A program made the translations under genes and the position numbers. Shown piece by piece: positions 17,160-26,777 of a stretch of DNA of 64,000 nt. The DNA comes from Pandoraea commovens (GTDB lineage Bacteria; Pseudomonadota; Gammaproteobacteria; Burkholderiales; Burkholderiaceae): positions 272,590-336,589 of the forward strand of contig NZ_CABPSA010000008.1 of the NCBI RefSeq assembly GCF_902459615.1, read 5' to 3'. Positions within the stretch are counted from its first letter, which is position 1. The number at the start of each line of letters is the position of its first letter. The notes beneath the pieces are model-generated. The model saw nothing but the letters and a program-made list of their open reading frames with translations. It was not told the DNA's origin and did not search any database.

Positions 17160-18407
17160 ATGTTCGACAAATCGAAATCTACCGTTGCCTCCGTCGATCC
17201 CGACGTCTGGGCAGCGATTCAGAAAGAAAACCAGCGTCAGGAAGATCACATCGAACTGATCGCGTCGGAAAACTACACCAGCCCGGCCGTGATGGAAGCG
17301 CAGGGTTCGCAGCTGACCAACAAGTATGCGGAAGGTTATCCGGGCAAGCGCTATTACGGCGGTTGCGAGTATGTCGACGTCGTCGAACAACTGGCGATCG
17401 ACCGTGTGAAGGCACTGTTCGGCGCAGAAGCCGCCAACGTGCAGCCGAACTCGGGCTCGCAGGCTAACCAGGGCGTGTACTTCGCCATGCTCAAGCCGGG
17501 CGACACGATCATGGGCATGAGCCTCGCGCACGGCGGTCACCTCACGCACGGTTCGCCGGTCAACATGTCGGGCAAGTGGTTCAACGTCGTGAGCTACGGC
17601 CTGAACGAAGCCGAAGACATCGATTACGACGCCGCCGAGAAGCTGGCGCAACAACACAAGCCGAAGATGATCGTGGCAGGCGCCTCGGCCTTCGCGCTGA
17701 AGATCGATTTCGAGCGCATGGCCAAGATCGCCAAGTCGGTCGGCGCTTATTTCATGGTCGACATGGCGCACTACGCCGGTCTGATCGCCGCGGGTGTGTA
17801 CCCGAACCCGGTGCCGCACGCCGACTTCGTCACCACGACCACGCACAAGAGCCTGCGCGGCCCGCGCGGTGGCGTGATCCTCATGAAGGCGGAGTTCGAG
17901 AAGTCGATCAACTCGGCCATCTTCCCGGGCATTCAGGGTGGTCCGCTCATGCACGTGATCGCCGGTAAGGCCGTCGCGTTCAAGGAAGCCGCATCGCCGG
18001 AATTCAAGGAATACCAACAGCAAGTCGCGAAGAACGCACGCGTGATGGCCGAGACGCTGGTCAAGCGCGGTCTGCGTATCGTGTCGGGCCGTACCGAATC
18101 GCACGTGATGCTGGTCGACCTGCGCGCCAAGAACATCACAGGTAAGGCTGCCGAAGCCGCGCTGGGCGAAGCGCACATCACCGTCAACAAGAACGCGATT
18201 CCGAACGATCCGGAAAAGCCGTTCGTGACGAGCGGTGTCCGTCTGGGCTCGCCGGCGATGACCACGCGTGGTTTCAAGGAAGCCGAAGCAGAAAAGGTCG
18301 GCAACCTGATCGCCGACGTGCTGGACAACCCGGAAGACGCTGAAAACCTGGCCCGCGTGCGCGCACAAGTGGCTGAGTTGACCAAGCGTTTCCCGGTCTA
18401 CGGCTAA
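17160..18407 (+). CDS. glyA: Serine hydroxymethyltransferase
   Basis: 415 aa, standard bacterial length. It interconverts serine plus tetrahydrofolate with glycine plus 5,10-methylene-tetrahydrofolate. The PLP lysine motif [14 protein letters not shown] lies near residue 225, with [13 protein letters not shown] and [13 protein letters not shown] at the N-terminus. The start ATG at 17160 follows a long leader that contains the ZTP riboswitch, so expression should rise when formyl-folate is limiting. nrdR follows after 17 bases, a common arrangement in Betaproteobacteria. Confidence 0.97.
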   Translation: MFDKSKSTVASVDPDVWAAIQKENQRQEDHIELIASENYTSPAVMEAQGSQLTNKYAEGYPGKRYYGGCEYVDVVEQLAIDRVKALFGAEAANVQPNSGSQANQGVYFAMLKPGDTIMGMSLAHGGHLTHGSPVNMSGKWFNVVSYGLNEAEDIDYDAAEKLAQQHKPKMIVAGASAFALKIDFERMAKIAKSVGAYFMVDMAHYAGLIAAGVYPNPVPHADFVTTTTHKSLRGPRGGVILMKAEFEKSINSAIFPGIQGGPLMHVIAGKAVAFKEAASPEFKEYQQQVAKNARVMAETLVKRGLRIVSGRTESHVMLVDLRAKNITGKAAEAALGEAHITVNKNAIPNDPEKPFVTSGVRLGSPAMTTRGFKEAEAEKVGNLIADVLDNPEDAENLARVRAQVAELTKRFPVYG

Positions 18408-18424
18408 GCCACGGCGTCGCACGC

Positions 18425-18907
18425 ATGCGCTGCCCGTTCTGCCGGCACGACGACACGCAGGTCATCGACTCGCGTGAAGCGGAAGACGGCGCCGCCATCC
18501 GGCGGCGTCGGAAATGCCCGTCGTGTGACAAGCGCTTCACGACTTACGAGCGCGTCGAACTCGCTATGCCGGTCGTCGTCAAGAAAGACGGCAGTCGCGC
18601 CGAGTACGACCGCGCGAAAGTGCGCGCCAGTATGCAGTTGGCGATTCGCAAGCGCCCTGTCAGTGCCGAAGCGATGGATGCCGCGATTGCGCGCATCGAG
18701 TACAAGCTGCTGGCCGGTGCCGAGCGTGAAGTGATCAGCCAGCGCATCGGCGAACTCGTGATGCGCGAGTTGAAGCGGTTGGACAAGATTGCGTACATCC
18801 GCTTCGCGTCGGTGTATCGAAGCTTCGAAGACATCGCAGAGTTCCGCGATGTCCTTGAGGAAATCGACAGTCCAGACGTCAAGCCCAAGCGCAAGCCGGT
18901 GGCCTGA
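18425..18907 (+). CDS. nrdR: Transcriptional repressor NrdR of ribonucleotide reductase genes
   Basis: 160 aa. N-terminal zinc ribbon with Cys3, Cys6, Cys31, Cys34 (MRCPFC and CPSC) and RRRRKC, then an ATP-cone domain from about residue 49 to 139 ([21 protein letters not shown]). NrdR binds (d)ATP and represses nrd operons. It is complete and probably co-transcribed with glyA; a terminator follows. Confidence 0.96.
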   Translation: MRCPFCRHDDTQVIDSREAEDGAAIRRRRKCPSCDKRFTTYERVELAMPVVVKKDGSRAEYDRAKVRASMQLAIRKRPVSAEAMDAAIARIEYKLLAGAEREVISQRIGELVMRELKRLDKIAYIRFASVYRSFEDIAEFRDVLEEIDSPDVKPKRKPVA

Positions 18908-18992
18908 GCACGGGTGGCATACGCTGCCAGCGTTTAAGCCTGCCGGACAGACCTAGGTGGGGAAAGCCCCGCCGGTCGAATGAATGACGAAA

Positions 18993-19029
18993 AACCCGTC
19001 GAGCCTGAAAGGGCGCGACGGGTTTTTTT
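18993..19029 (+). terminator. Intrinsic terminator of glyA-nrdR
   Basis: AACCCGTCG pairs with CGACGGGTT around a 15-base loop and runs into seven T residues. Confidence 0.85.
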
Positions 19030-19193
19030 ATGGGCATCCGCACGGCATCCTCATACGTTGATAACGGACATCCTCGACGTGGAACTACCCGAAATTCACG
19101 CATGGGACGCGGCTGAAAGGTGCTGTCACGCTGTTGCGCGGGCGCTGTACGCATCGACGCTTTTGGGGAAATAAGAAGCGGAATAAACATTGT

Positions 19194-19245
19194 TTTGGGA
19201 TGACTCTGAAAATATTTAAATGATTATGATAAGAATCATCCCAAA
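19194..19245. promoter_or_regulatory. AT-rich control region with Fur-box-like site upstream of autotransporter 1
   Basis: GATTATGATAAGAATCATC at 19222-19240 matches the 19-base E. coli Fur consensus at 15 positions by my count. It overlaps the right arm of a 10-bp inverted repeat (TTTGGGATGA at 19194-19203, TCATCCCAAA at 19236-19245). The whole 19170-19415 stretch is much more AT-rich than its surroundings and contains no gene that I can support. Iron control of the autotransporter is inferred. Confidence 0.5.
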
Positions 19246-19415
19246 TGAAAATTCTGATTGAATTATAGGGTAAGTACTAAAAATTATCCGAGTTGACAGG
19301 ATTTCGATAGTTCGTCTCTAGAATTCACAACCTTGATGGTGGCAGGCGTGTCGCCGTTTTGGCGATAGCGAGTTAATTCGCTATTTGATGTGAATTGAAA
19401 TAAGAGATTTATCGA

Positions 19416-22400
19416 ATGCAAAAGAATCATCCGAAGTCGAATGTCCTGCGTCAGACGAAGGTTTGTGTGGCAGCTGCAGCGGTGGTGACCGCCGTGTTGC
19501 CCGTCTACGTTCAAGCGCAAGCGGTGCCACAGCAGCTTGCACAATGGGAAATTAATCGCAATGATCGAATTTCGGAAATTGCGAGTGCAATCGGAGGTTT
19601 AAGGGGGGATATCGATAGGGCGAGAATTACATCACGTTTTGCCGATGGAATCGATATTCAATTGTCTTTGGTAAATAAGGTTGTTGCCGATGCTGTGGGG
19701 AACGAGGATAGAGAGAAATCTTTCAGGCATCTGGCGTCCTCCATTGCCGATGATCTAAAGATCGAAGATGCGCTGCTTACCGATGCGGGTCGTAAGCAAA
19801 AGCTTGCACTGTCGGCGCTTAAGGAAAAGCTCGAAGAAGCCGCTGCCGCAGCAGGGGGTGGTCGGCAAGACGACATCGATCGTGCGCAAAAGGCACTGGA
19901 AACGGAGGTCGCAAAGCATGCTCGTTTTCTCGCCGACAGTGAACAGGCGTTGGAGGCGCTCAAGCGCGAAGCGCGTCTGCTGGGGACGAAACGCGACCGC
20001 GTGCAAGGTGTGACGTCCGAGGTCGAGCTCAACGGACTCACCAATACCCGTCAGCTCCGCGTCACCACGTCGAACGTAGCGACGCTTGGGGGGGCGCTGA
20101 CGTGGAGCGACAGACATCTGACGAATTTCATGGGGGCGGACGCGACGACCGACACCCACAATGCGCTTGGCAAGGACAGCATTCTTGAATTCACCCGTCG
20201 CTCGGGAGAGGAGTCGGATGCGATCGGAGGAACGGGCGGCGTGCGCGACGTGGGCACGCTCCACGCGCGCGGGTCAGCGGACCACGATGTGCGGGTCGAC
20301 GGCGGTACGCTGAATGTTCACCGGAAGATAGGGGGCGAAGGCCGACTCGGCGTCACGGTCGGCAAGGGAGGCACGCTGCACTTTGCCGACGGTGGCATCG
20401 GCGTCTCGTCGGATGCGAAGGACGTGACGTTGTGGGCCGGTCGCAGCGAAAAGGGATCGCCTGAAGGCGGGGCCATCGAGTTTGGTAAGCACACGAGCGC
20501 GGGCACGGCAACGATCATCCTGAAAAAGGGCGGAAGCCTGCACTTCGCCGAGGGTGCGAACGCTGGCGTCAGCGACATCGACATCGCACAGGGGGCGAGC
20601 GCGACGTTCCATTCGGCGAATGCCGCTATTGCGAGCATCCAGAACGACGGGACGCTCACGTTGCAGGCAGGGTCGAAGGCCGGTCGCGCCGATATCGTAA
20701 ACCAGTCGGGCGCGCTTGCGACGTTCCGGAACGCCGATCTTCAACGCGCCGAACTCGTCAATCTGGGCACGACACATCTGGAACGGACGGCGGGCGGATC
20801 GGCGACGTTGATAAACGGTGTCGACGCGCACGTCGACGTGCTCGATTCGGACTTGCAACAACTCGGATTGGCCAACGTCGGTGTCGTTACTCTGCGGGGC
20901 AATACGCAAGCGCGCGACGCCAAAATCGAAATGCTGGGCGGCAAGCTGAACATCGCGGATATCGAGGCAACGGCTTCGGAAGGCAAGCCCGATAAGACGC
21001 TCTCCCTCGGCTCCCTGAGCGGCATCGGCAAGGTCGTCACGGGCCAGACGAAGCTCGTGCTGGGCGAGCGCAACGAAGACGACCGCTTCGACGGCGAGAT
21101 CCTGCGCGAGGAGGCGTCGTCCGGCGATCAGTCGAACACGCTGCGCCGCGCAACCAGGTCGACCAAACGATCTGCGGTGTTAACGGGTGCGAGCGTCGTT
21201 AAGGTCGGTACCGGTGACCTGACGCTGGGCGGTGACCAGCGTGGCGTGGATAGCCTGCGCGTCGAAGGCGGCAGTGTGACGGCCGCACATGCAAATGCAT
21301 TGGGCTCGGGCACAGTGACAGTGACGGATAAGGGCGGAGTCAAGCTCGCGTCCGATGTCGACGGCGTGAACCACATCGACAATGCCGGTCGGATCGATCT
21401 CGGCACGAACAAGCTGGCTGTGCAGAAGTACACGTCGAAGGCGGGCGCGAAAATCAGTTCGCATGTGTCTCGCGTGGGGGATAACGTCGCCGGTGGTGCG
21501 ATTCAGGTGTCGGAAGACAGCGACTTCACGAACACGGCCATCGACGTCACCGTTGCCAACGACATCGCGCTGGCTGAGGTTCAGGACAAGCTCGGCGTGG
21601 TGAGCGTGGCCGAGGGGAAGACGGCCAAGCTCGGCAAAGTCACGATCGGCAGCATCGTCGGCGGGAAGACGGTCGATCCGACCGATCCGACGACGACCAC
21701 TGATCCCACGGACCCTACCGATCCTACCGATCCGTCAAACCCTTCGGTCGTCGTCACTAGCCAGAACGTCGTGCAGTACCTGGCGACTGACGGCAATTAC
21801 AGCGCGAACGAACGGGCGGTGCTGGCGTCGGTCGACGGCGTCACCGTGGGCGATCTGACCTCGGGCAGGATCGGCGGCAAAGTCCTCTCGGAGATGGCAC
21901 TGCAAACGGCGGGTTCGGACGAGCAACGCCGCTCGGCGAGCCTGCTTTCGGGCGAATCGCTGGTGAACAATGCCCTCGCCGCGCAGGGTGCGACGACGGC
22001 GTTCCAGCGTGGCATGCAGTCGCGCATGCTGGCGGGCGGTGCAATGTTCGGCGACAAGACCGCTAACGGTGCGAATGCAGACAGCTACGGCATCGCTGGC
22101 TGGGCGTCGTTCTCGGGGGGCAACACGTCGCAACGTAGCGATGCCCTGTCGTTCGACGTGCGCGGCATCGATGGTGCGATCGGTGTCGACAAGCGTATCG
22201 GCAGCAACACGGTGGTCGGTGCGTCGATCGGTATGGGCAACCAGAACTCGAAGGCGAAGAGCATGCCGGGCGAGTCAAAGATCAACAGCGTGAGCGTCGG
22301 TCTCTATGGTTCGTATCTGAACGACGCCAACCTGTTCGTTGGCGGTGGCGTGTCGTACACCCGTCACAGCGTGACGACGGACCGCACGGTGGCGGCACGC

Positions 22401-22925
22401 GACGCATCGGCGCGTCTGTCGGGCAAGACGAGCGGTAACACGCTCGGCGCTTTCGGCGAGATCGGCAAACGTTTGGATGTGGCGGGCTTCAACGTCGATC
22501 CGTCAGTCGGTGTGCGTCTTGCGTCGACCCGTCTGAATGCGTTTGACGAGACGAATCGCGATGGCGCGGGAAACGACGGACTGAAGGTCGGCGCGCAGTC
22601 GCAGACGTCGGCACGCAGCGTGCTGGGCGTGCGCCTCTCGCGTGACGTGATCGACTTCGACGGCGGCAAGGTGACGCCGATGCTGCGTCTGGCGTACGAG
22701 CATGAGTTCGGCAATACGCAGACGAGCCTGACGAATTCGCTGTACGGCGCACCGCGCGCGTTCAGCGTGAAGGGCGCGAAGCTGGGCCGAGACGTCTTCA
22801 CAGCTGACCTCGGCGTCGACCTTCAGCTCAAGAAGCGATTCAACCTGCACGTCGGCGGCAATGTCAGTGTGCGTCAGGGCGAGCGCGCGGTGGGCGGTGG
22901 CATTTCGGCGAAGTATCGCTTCTAA
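19416..22925 (+). CDS. Type Va autotransporter, large surface/secreted passenger (paralog 1)
   Basis: 1169 aa. A signal peptide of about 36 residues (positively charged start, then VCVAAAAVVTAVLPV, cleavage near VQAQA). Residues about 38-195 are charged and helical with coiled-coil character (KLALSALKEKLEEAAAAAGG). Residues about 200-750 are a repetitive Gly/Asp/Thr-rich beta-type passenger (VRVDGGTLNVH, VKVGTGDLTLGGDQ). A DPT-rich linker lies at about 753-775, and the autotransporter beta-barrel at about 888-1169 ends in the OMP signature ISAKYRF. The passenger's target is unknown; adhesion is plausible. The promoter region is AT-rich with a Fur-box-like site. The related gene at 23345 follows in tandem. 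Weak ribosome-binding site (AAGAG). Confidence 0.92.
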   Translation: MQKNHPKSNVLRQTKVCVAAAAVVTAVLPVYVQAQAVPQQLAQWEINRNDRISEIASAIGGLRGDIDRARITSRFADGIDIQLSLVNKVVADAVGNEDREKSFRHLASSIADDLKIEDALLTDAGRKQKLALSALKEKLEEAAAAAGGGRQDDIDRAQKALETEVAKHARFLADSEQALEALKREARLLGTKRDRVQGVTSEVELNGLTNTRQLRVTTSNVATLGGALTWSDRHLTNFMGADATTDTHNALGKDSILEFTRRSGEESDAIGGTGGVRDVGTLHARGSADHDVRVDGGTLNVHRKIGGEGRLGVTVGKGGTLHFADGGIGVSSDAKDVTLWAGRSEKGSPEGGAIEFGKHTSAGTATIILKKGGSLHFAEGANAGVSDIDIAQGASATFHSANAAIASIQNDGTLTLQAGSKAGRADIVNQSGALATFRNADLQRAELVNLGTTHLERTAGGSATLINGVDAHVDVLDSDLQQLGLANVGVVTLRGNTQARDAKIEMLGGKLNIADIEATASEGKPDKTLSLGSLSGIGKVVTGQTKLVLGERNEDDRFDGEILREEASSGDQSNTLRRATRSTKRSAVLTGASVVKVGTGDLTLGGDQRGVDSLRVEGGSVTAAHANALGSGTVTVTDKGGVKLASDVDGVNHIDNAGRIDLGTNKLAVQKYTSKAGAKISSHVSRVGDNVAGGAIQVSEDSDFTNTAIDVTVANDIALAEVQDKLGVVSVAEGKTAKLGKVTIGSIVGGKTVDPTDPTTTTDPTDPTDPTDPSNPSVVVTSQNVVQYLATDGNYSANERAVLASVDGVTVGDLTSGRIGGKVLSEMALQTAGSDEQRRSASLLSGESLVNNALAAQGATTAFQRGMQSRMLAGGAMFGDKTANGANADSYGIAGWASFSGGNTSQRSDALSFDVRGIDGAIGVDKRIGSNTVVGASIGMGNQNSKAKSMPGESKINSVSVGLYGSYLNDANLFVGGGVSYTRHSVTTDRTVAARDASARLSGKTSGNTLGAFGEIGKRLDVAGFNVDPSVGVRLASTRLNAFDETNRDGAGNDGLKVGAQSQTSARSVLGVRLSRDVIDFDGGKVTPMLRLAYEHEFGNTQTSLTNSLYGAPRAFSVKGAKLGRDVFTADLGVDLQLKKRFNLHVGGNVSVRQGERAVGGGISAKYRF

Positions 22926-22974
22926 GTGATGGGCTGGGCCGCGCGTGTTGCGGCTCGGCTGAATGCGGCGACGA

Positions 22975-23010
22975 AACCCGTCGTGTCCACGAGGACGCGG
23001 CGGGTTTTTT
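22975..23010 (+). terminator. Intrinsic terminator of autotransporter 1
   Basis: A 14-bp stem (AACCCGTCGTGTCC with GGACGCGGCGGGTT, two G-U pairs, loop ACGA) followed by six T residues. The rest of 23011-23344 is AT-rich leader of the next gene, with no further gene seen. Confidence 0.9.
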
Positions 23011-23344
23011 CGTTCCGAATTCCCAAAAACTATCGGAGGAAATGTCGCAATTGCACGGGCAATATGTGGCGTCTCAGCGTCAGGCCCACGTCCGTTTGGG
23101 ATGGGGCGGATAAAACGCATCCGGGTATGAGCGATTTATTGAAATTTAAAAGAAATCGCATTGGGATTTAACGTTTATTGGATTGATCTTTGATGATTGG
23201 GTGAAGTACCAAAGCACATTGATATCGGGAGTATTCGGATAAATCGACTCCAGAATTTGCCGGAATGATGGCGGCCGACAAGCCACTGTCTGAAGCGTGA
23301 TGAGGAAATTCATCATTTGAGGCGAATTGAATAGGAGTTGTCTA

Positions 23345-26300
23345 ATGCGAGGGAATCTTCCGAAGTCGTATGCGCTGTGTCAGACAAAGATTTATGCGGC
23401 GATCATCATGGCAGTGGCGGTGATAGGGGGGGCTCCGAATGCTTCGGCAGGAAGTCTTCAGTCAAGTGGGATAGAAAACAGAGAGCAAAGGTTGAAGGAG
23501 CTTATTCCCCTCGATGAGCACCAAAAAAACGTCGAAAAAGAGAAAACGGATGATCATGGAAAAAATATGTCTCTGCTGGGAACGGAGATTCCTATTCATA
23601 ACTCTCTGACAAACATTACCGATGCCAAAGAGTTGAAGAAGGCTCTGGGGAATCAGGTGGAGGATATACAAAGCGCCATCGACGTTGTTCAAAAGCGGAT
23701 AGATGAAGGCAAGGAGCTGCCGAAGGATAGGGATCTCATTCAGGCACTGAACGTCCTGAGAGGGAAGGTCGATGCGCTGGCGAATAGCCAGAATCCATTG
23801 GCCGGGCCGGAGCGCACTGCCTTGGATGATCTCTTGACGAGGGATGCGAACAAATTCAAGGAGTCGCTCGCGGCATTGGTTCAGGCAAAGAAGGATTCCG
23901 AGGTCGTGGGCTATAAGCTTCAACGTTGGCGTGACGCCGACGATGAAAAGACGGCGAGTCGTCTGAGCGTCACCAAGGAATTGAACGCCTCTGCCAACGG
24001 GGTGGATCTTGTTCCTAATACCGACTACGTCACATGGAATGACAAGAACCAGATCAACTTCATGTCGGATGACGCGCCTGTTGATGGCCAGTCGCTGATC
24101 GATGCCGAAACGACGCTTGAGATTTCGGCGCGCTCCGGGCGATTGTCCGACGCCATTTACGGCGCTACCAATCAGCAGCGGGACGTGGGGACGATCCGAG
24201 CGGTCAACGGCGCAAATCACACGGTGCGTGTCGATGGCGGCACGCTCTCCGTTCATCAGGGCATCGACGGGGAAGGCACCCTGACGATGAATGTGGGCAG
24301 CAAGGGGGCGCTCAATTTCGTGGAAGGCGGGGAGGGCATTTCGGATGCCGCGCAGCACGTCACGCTGAGTGCGGGGAAATCGGATGGGCAGCCACCGGAC
24401 GCACCGGGGGGCACGATCGAGTTCTTCAAGGGAACGAGTGCCGGTGCGGCGAGGCTCCAGATCCACGATGCAGGCGCACTCACATTCAACCCGGGCTCGA
24501 CTGGCGGCCGTAGCGTCATCGACGTCGAGAAGGGCGGAGTCGTCGGGTTCGACGAGGCAAATGCCGCCGACGCTACGATCTTTAACAGTGGGTTCGTGGG
24601 GATGCGAAAAGCCAGGGGGGGCGCCGGGGTCATTGAAAACAGGAAGGACGGGCTACTCGCTGTGGTGGATAGCGATCTGGAGACGCGCCAGATCGTCAAC
24701 GCTGGCCTGACCAATCTTTCCGGAACGACAACGGCGGACTCGGCAACCATCGCAATGGAAGACGGCGTGCTCAGTCTGGTGGACTTCGAATCCAACCTCC
24801 GAGACGATCCACCGGCCGAACGGTCACTCACCATCGGCTCGCTTTCGGGCAGCGGTCAAGTGATCACTGGCGGCAAGACGCTCAAACTCGGCGCGCTTGG
24901 CAAAGATGACGTCTTCAGCGGCGATATCGTCAAGCTCGACACCGATAAGGTCGGTGCCACCGTCGCCAAAGTCGGCACCGGCAACCTCACGTTCAGCGGT
25001 GACCAGAGCGGCATCGATTCGCTGACGGTCGAGAACGGTACGCTCACCGCAGCACACCGCAACGCCCTCGGTACCGGCCTGCTCGCGCTCTGGGCACCCG
25101 GTACGATCTCGCTGGCCAACGATGTCTATGACGTCAGGAAATTCGAGAATGCCGGCACGCTCAAACTCCACGGTTACCGGATCGTGATGGATGAGTACGA
25201 ATCGAAAGGCAAGGATGCCAGGATCGAGTCGGACGCCAAGCGTGATCCGAATGCGCCCGATGAAGTGCATCGCGGCACGATTCATATCAAAAAGAAGGGC
25301 GACTTTACGGATACCAAGATCGTTCTGACCCCGGATGGATCGGTGACCCCTAAAGAACTGCTCGACAAGAAGATTCAGGTCGTCACGCATGATCCCGATG
25401 CCGACGTGAAACTCGGCGAGGTCGACTACGGCAGTATTCCGACACAGCCGGGCGAAGGGGGCGGCGACGGCGGCGACGGTGACGTCGTCATCGATCCGGG
25501 CAAGGAGATTGCGTTTCTCGACCCCAGTGCTCCCTACACCGGCAACGAGAAGGGCCTGCTCGATTCGCTTCAGGGCGTGACGCTCAACGACATCATCGAG
25601 GGCCGGGTGGGCGGTGCAGTCCTCGGGCAGTTGGTGCTGCTTCCCGCAGGCTCCGCCGAGCAGCGTCGTGCGGCGCGCATGCTCTCGGGCGAATCGCTTG
25701 TGAACAATGCGGATGCTGCTTATAACGCGTCAGACGCCTTTCGCAGCAGCATGCAGACGCGTATGCTCGCGGGCGGCTCGCTGCCCGACTGCAATGCAAC
25801 CAACGGGCAGCGCGCGGGCCAGAACGGCGTGTCGGTCTGGGGCTCGTTCAAGGGCGCGGGCGCGAATCGAAGTGACGGCGAACAGAGCTTCTCGATCTCG
25901 GGCATCGACGGCGCCTTTGGTGTCGACAAACGCCTCAATCAGAACGCGCTCGTGGGTGTCGCGTTCGGGTTGGGCAGCCGGACGTCCCGCGCCGACGATC
26001 TGCCAGGGGACGCCAGCATCAGAAGCGCCAGCGTCGGCCTGTACGGCTCGTATCTGAGCGACGCACGCTGGTTCGCCAACGGCGGCCTCTTCTTCACCAA
26101 CCATAACGTGACGACCGAGCGCACCGTGGCCGCGCACGATGTGTCTGCACGTGTGTCCGGCAAGACCAGTGGCCGCACGCTCGGGCTGTTCGGCGAAGTC
26201 GGTCAGCGTGTGCTTGCCGGCGGTATGAACGTCGACCCGTTTATCGGCATGCGGATCGCCTCGACGCGTCTGAACGGCTACGACGAAACGGATCGCGACG

Positions 26301-26665
26301 CCGGACAGGGTAACAACGGCCTGCACGTCGGGTCGCAGATCAGCAACTCGCGACGGGCCATTCTCGGCGTGCGTCTGTGGCGCGAGTTGGTGAATACGAG
26401 CGGCGGCAGCGTGATTCCGTCATTAAGGCTGGCGTACGAACACGAGTTCGGCGATACGCAAAGCAGCCTCACGAACGCCATTTATGGTGCACCGCGTGCG
26501 TTCACGGTAAAGGGTGTCAAGCTCGGCCGCGATATCTTCACCGCCGATCTGGGCGCAGACGTGCGCGTCACCCGGCAACTCAACGTCCATGTCGGCGGCA
26601 ATCTGAGCCTGCGCTCGGGGGAGAAGGCCATCGCGGGTGGCGTAACGGCGAAGTACATGTTCTGA
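23345..26665 (+). CDS. Type Va autotransporter, large surface/secreted passenger (paralog 2)
   Basis: 1106 aa from the ATG at 23345, with AGGAG seven bases upstream. Signal peptide (IYAAIIMAVAVIGGAP, cleavage near ASAG). As in paralog 1, the mature N-terminus (about 36-215) is charged and helical, followed by a beta-rich passenger with the same motifs (VRVDGGTLSVHQG, VAKVGTGNLTFSGDQ). A Gly/Asp-rich linker (GEGGGDGGDGD, about 704-714) replaces the DPT linker. The barrel at about 825-1106 is closely related to that of paralog 1 and ends VTAKYMF. The N-terminal part is far more diverged than the barrel, suggesting tandem duplication followed by diversification of the exposed part. Confidence 0.92.
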   Translation: MRGNLPKSYALCQTKIYAAIIMAVAVIGGAPNASAGSLQSSGIENREQRLKELIPLDEHQKNVEKEKTDDHGKNMSLLGTEIPIHNSLTNITDAKELKKALGNQVEDIQSAIDVVQKRIDEGKELPKDRDLIQALNVLRGKVDALANSQNPLAGPERTALDDLLTRDANKFKESLAALVQAKKDSEVVGYKLQRWRDADDEKTASRLSVTKELNASANGVDLVPNTDYVTWNDKNQINFMSDDAPVDGQSLIDAETTLEISARSGRLSDAIYGATNQQRDVGTIRAVNGANHTVRVDGGTLSVHQGIDGEGTLTMNVGSKGALNFVEGGEGISDAAQHVTLSAGKSDGQPPDAPGGTIEFFKGTSAGAARLQIHDAGALTFNPGSTGGRSVIDVEKGGVVGFDEANAADATIFNSGFVGMRKARGGAGVIENRKDGLLAVVDSDLETRQIVNAGLTNLSGTTTADSATIAMEDGVLSLVDFESNLRDDPPAERSLTIGSLSGSGQVITGGKTLKLGALGKDDVFSGDIVKLDTDKVGATVAKVGTGNLTFSGDQSGIDSLTVENGTLTAAHRNALGTGLLALWAPGTISLANDVYDVRKFENAGTLKLHGYRIVMDEYESKGKDARIESDAKRDPNAPDEVHRGTIHIKKKGDFTDTKIVLTPDGSVTPKELLDKKIQVVTHDPDADVKLGEVDYGSIPTQPGEGGGDGGDGDVVIDPGKEIAFLDPSAPYTGNEKGLLDSLQGVTLNDIIEGRVGGAVLGQLVLLPAGSAEQRRAARMLSGESLVNNADAAYNASDAFRSSMQTRMLAGGSLPDCNATNGQRAGQNGVSVWGSFKGAGANRSDGEQSFSISGIDGAFGVDKRLNQNALVGVAFGLGSRTSRADDLPGDASIRSASVGLYGSYLSDARWFANGGLFFTNHNVTTERTVAAHDVSARVSGKTSGRTLGLFGEVGQRVLAGGMNVDPFIGMRIASTRLNGYDETDRDAGQGNNGLHVGSQISNSRRAILGVRLWRELVNTSGGSVIPSLRLAYEHEFGDTQSSLTNAIYGAPRAFTVKGVKLGRDIFTADLGADVRVTRQLNVHVGGNLSLRSGEKAIAGGVTAKYMF

Positions 26666-26723
26666 CGTGAACGCCAGCGACAGGCGCCACAGCGCGTGTC
26701 GCAACAAGGAGGCCCCCAAAAGC

Positions 26724-26751
26724 AAACCGCCCGGTCAACGCCGGGCGGTTT
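26724..26751. terminator. Bidirectional terminator between autotransporter 2 and the porin gene
   Basis: AAACCGCCCGG and CCGGGCGGTTT form a perfect 11-bp stem with a 6-base loop and T/A flanks on both sides, placed between converging genes. Confidence 0.88.
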
Positions 26752-26777
26752 GTTATTTCTGTGGTGCGTCGATGTCG

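Noticed and set aside
18980-19174. 64-codon frame MNDEKPVEPERARRV downstream of nrdR
   Set aside because: It overlaps the glyA-nrdR terminator, has no ribosome-binding site and shows no protein-like conservation pattern.
19755-20264. Long leftward frames opposite the autotransporter genes
   Set aside because: They are antisense to clear coding sequence, lack ribosome-binding sites and have Arg-rich shadow composition.
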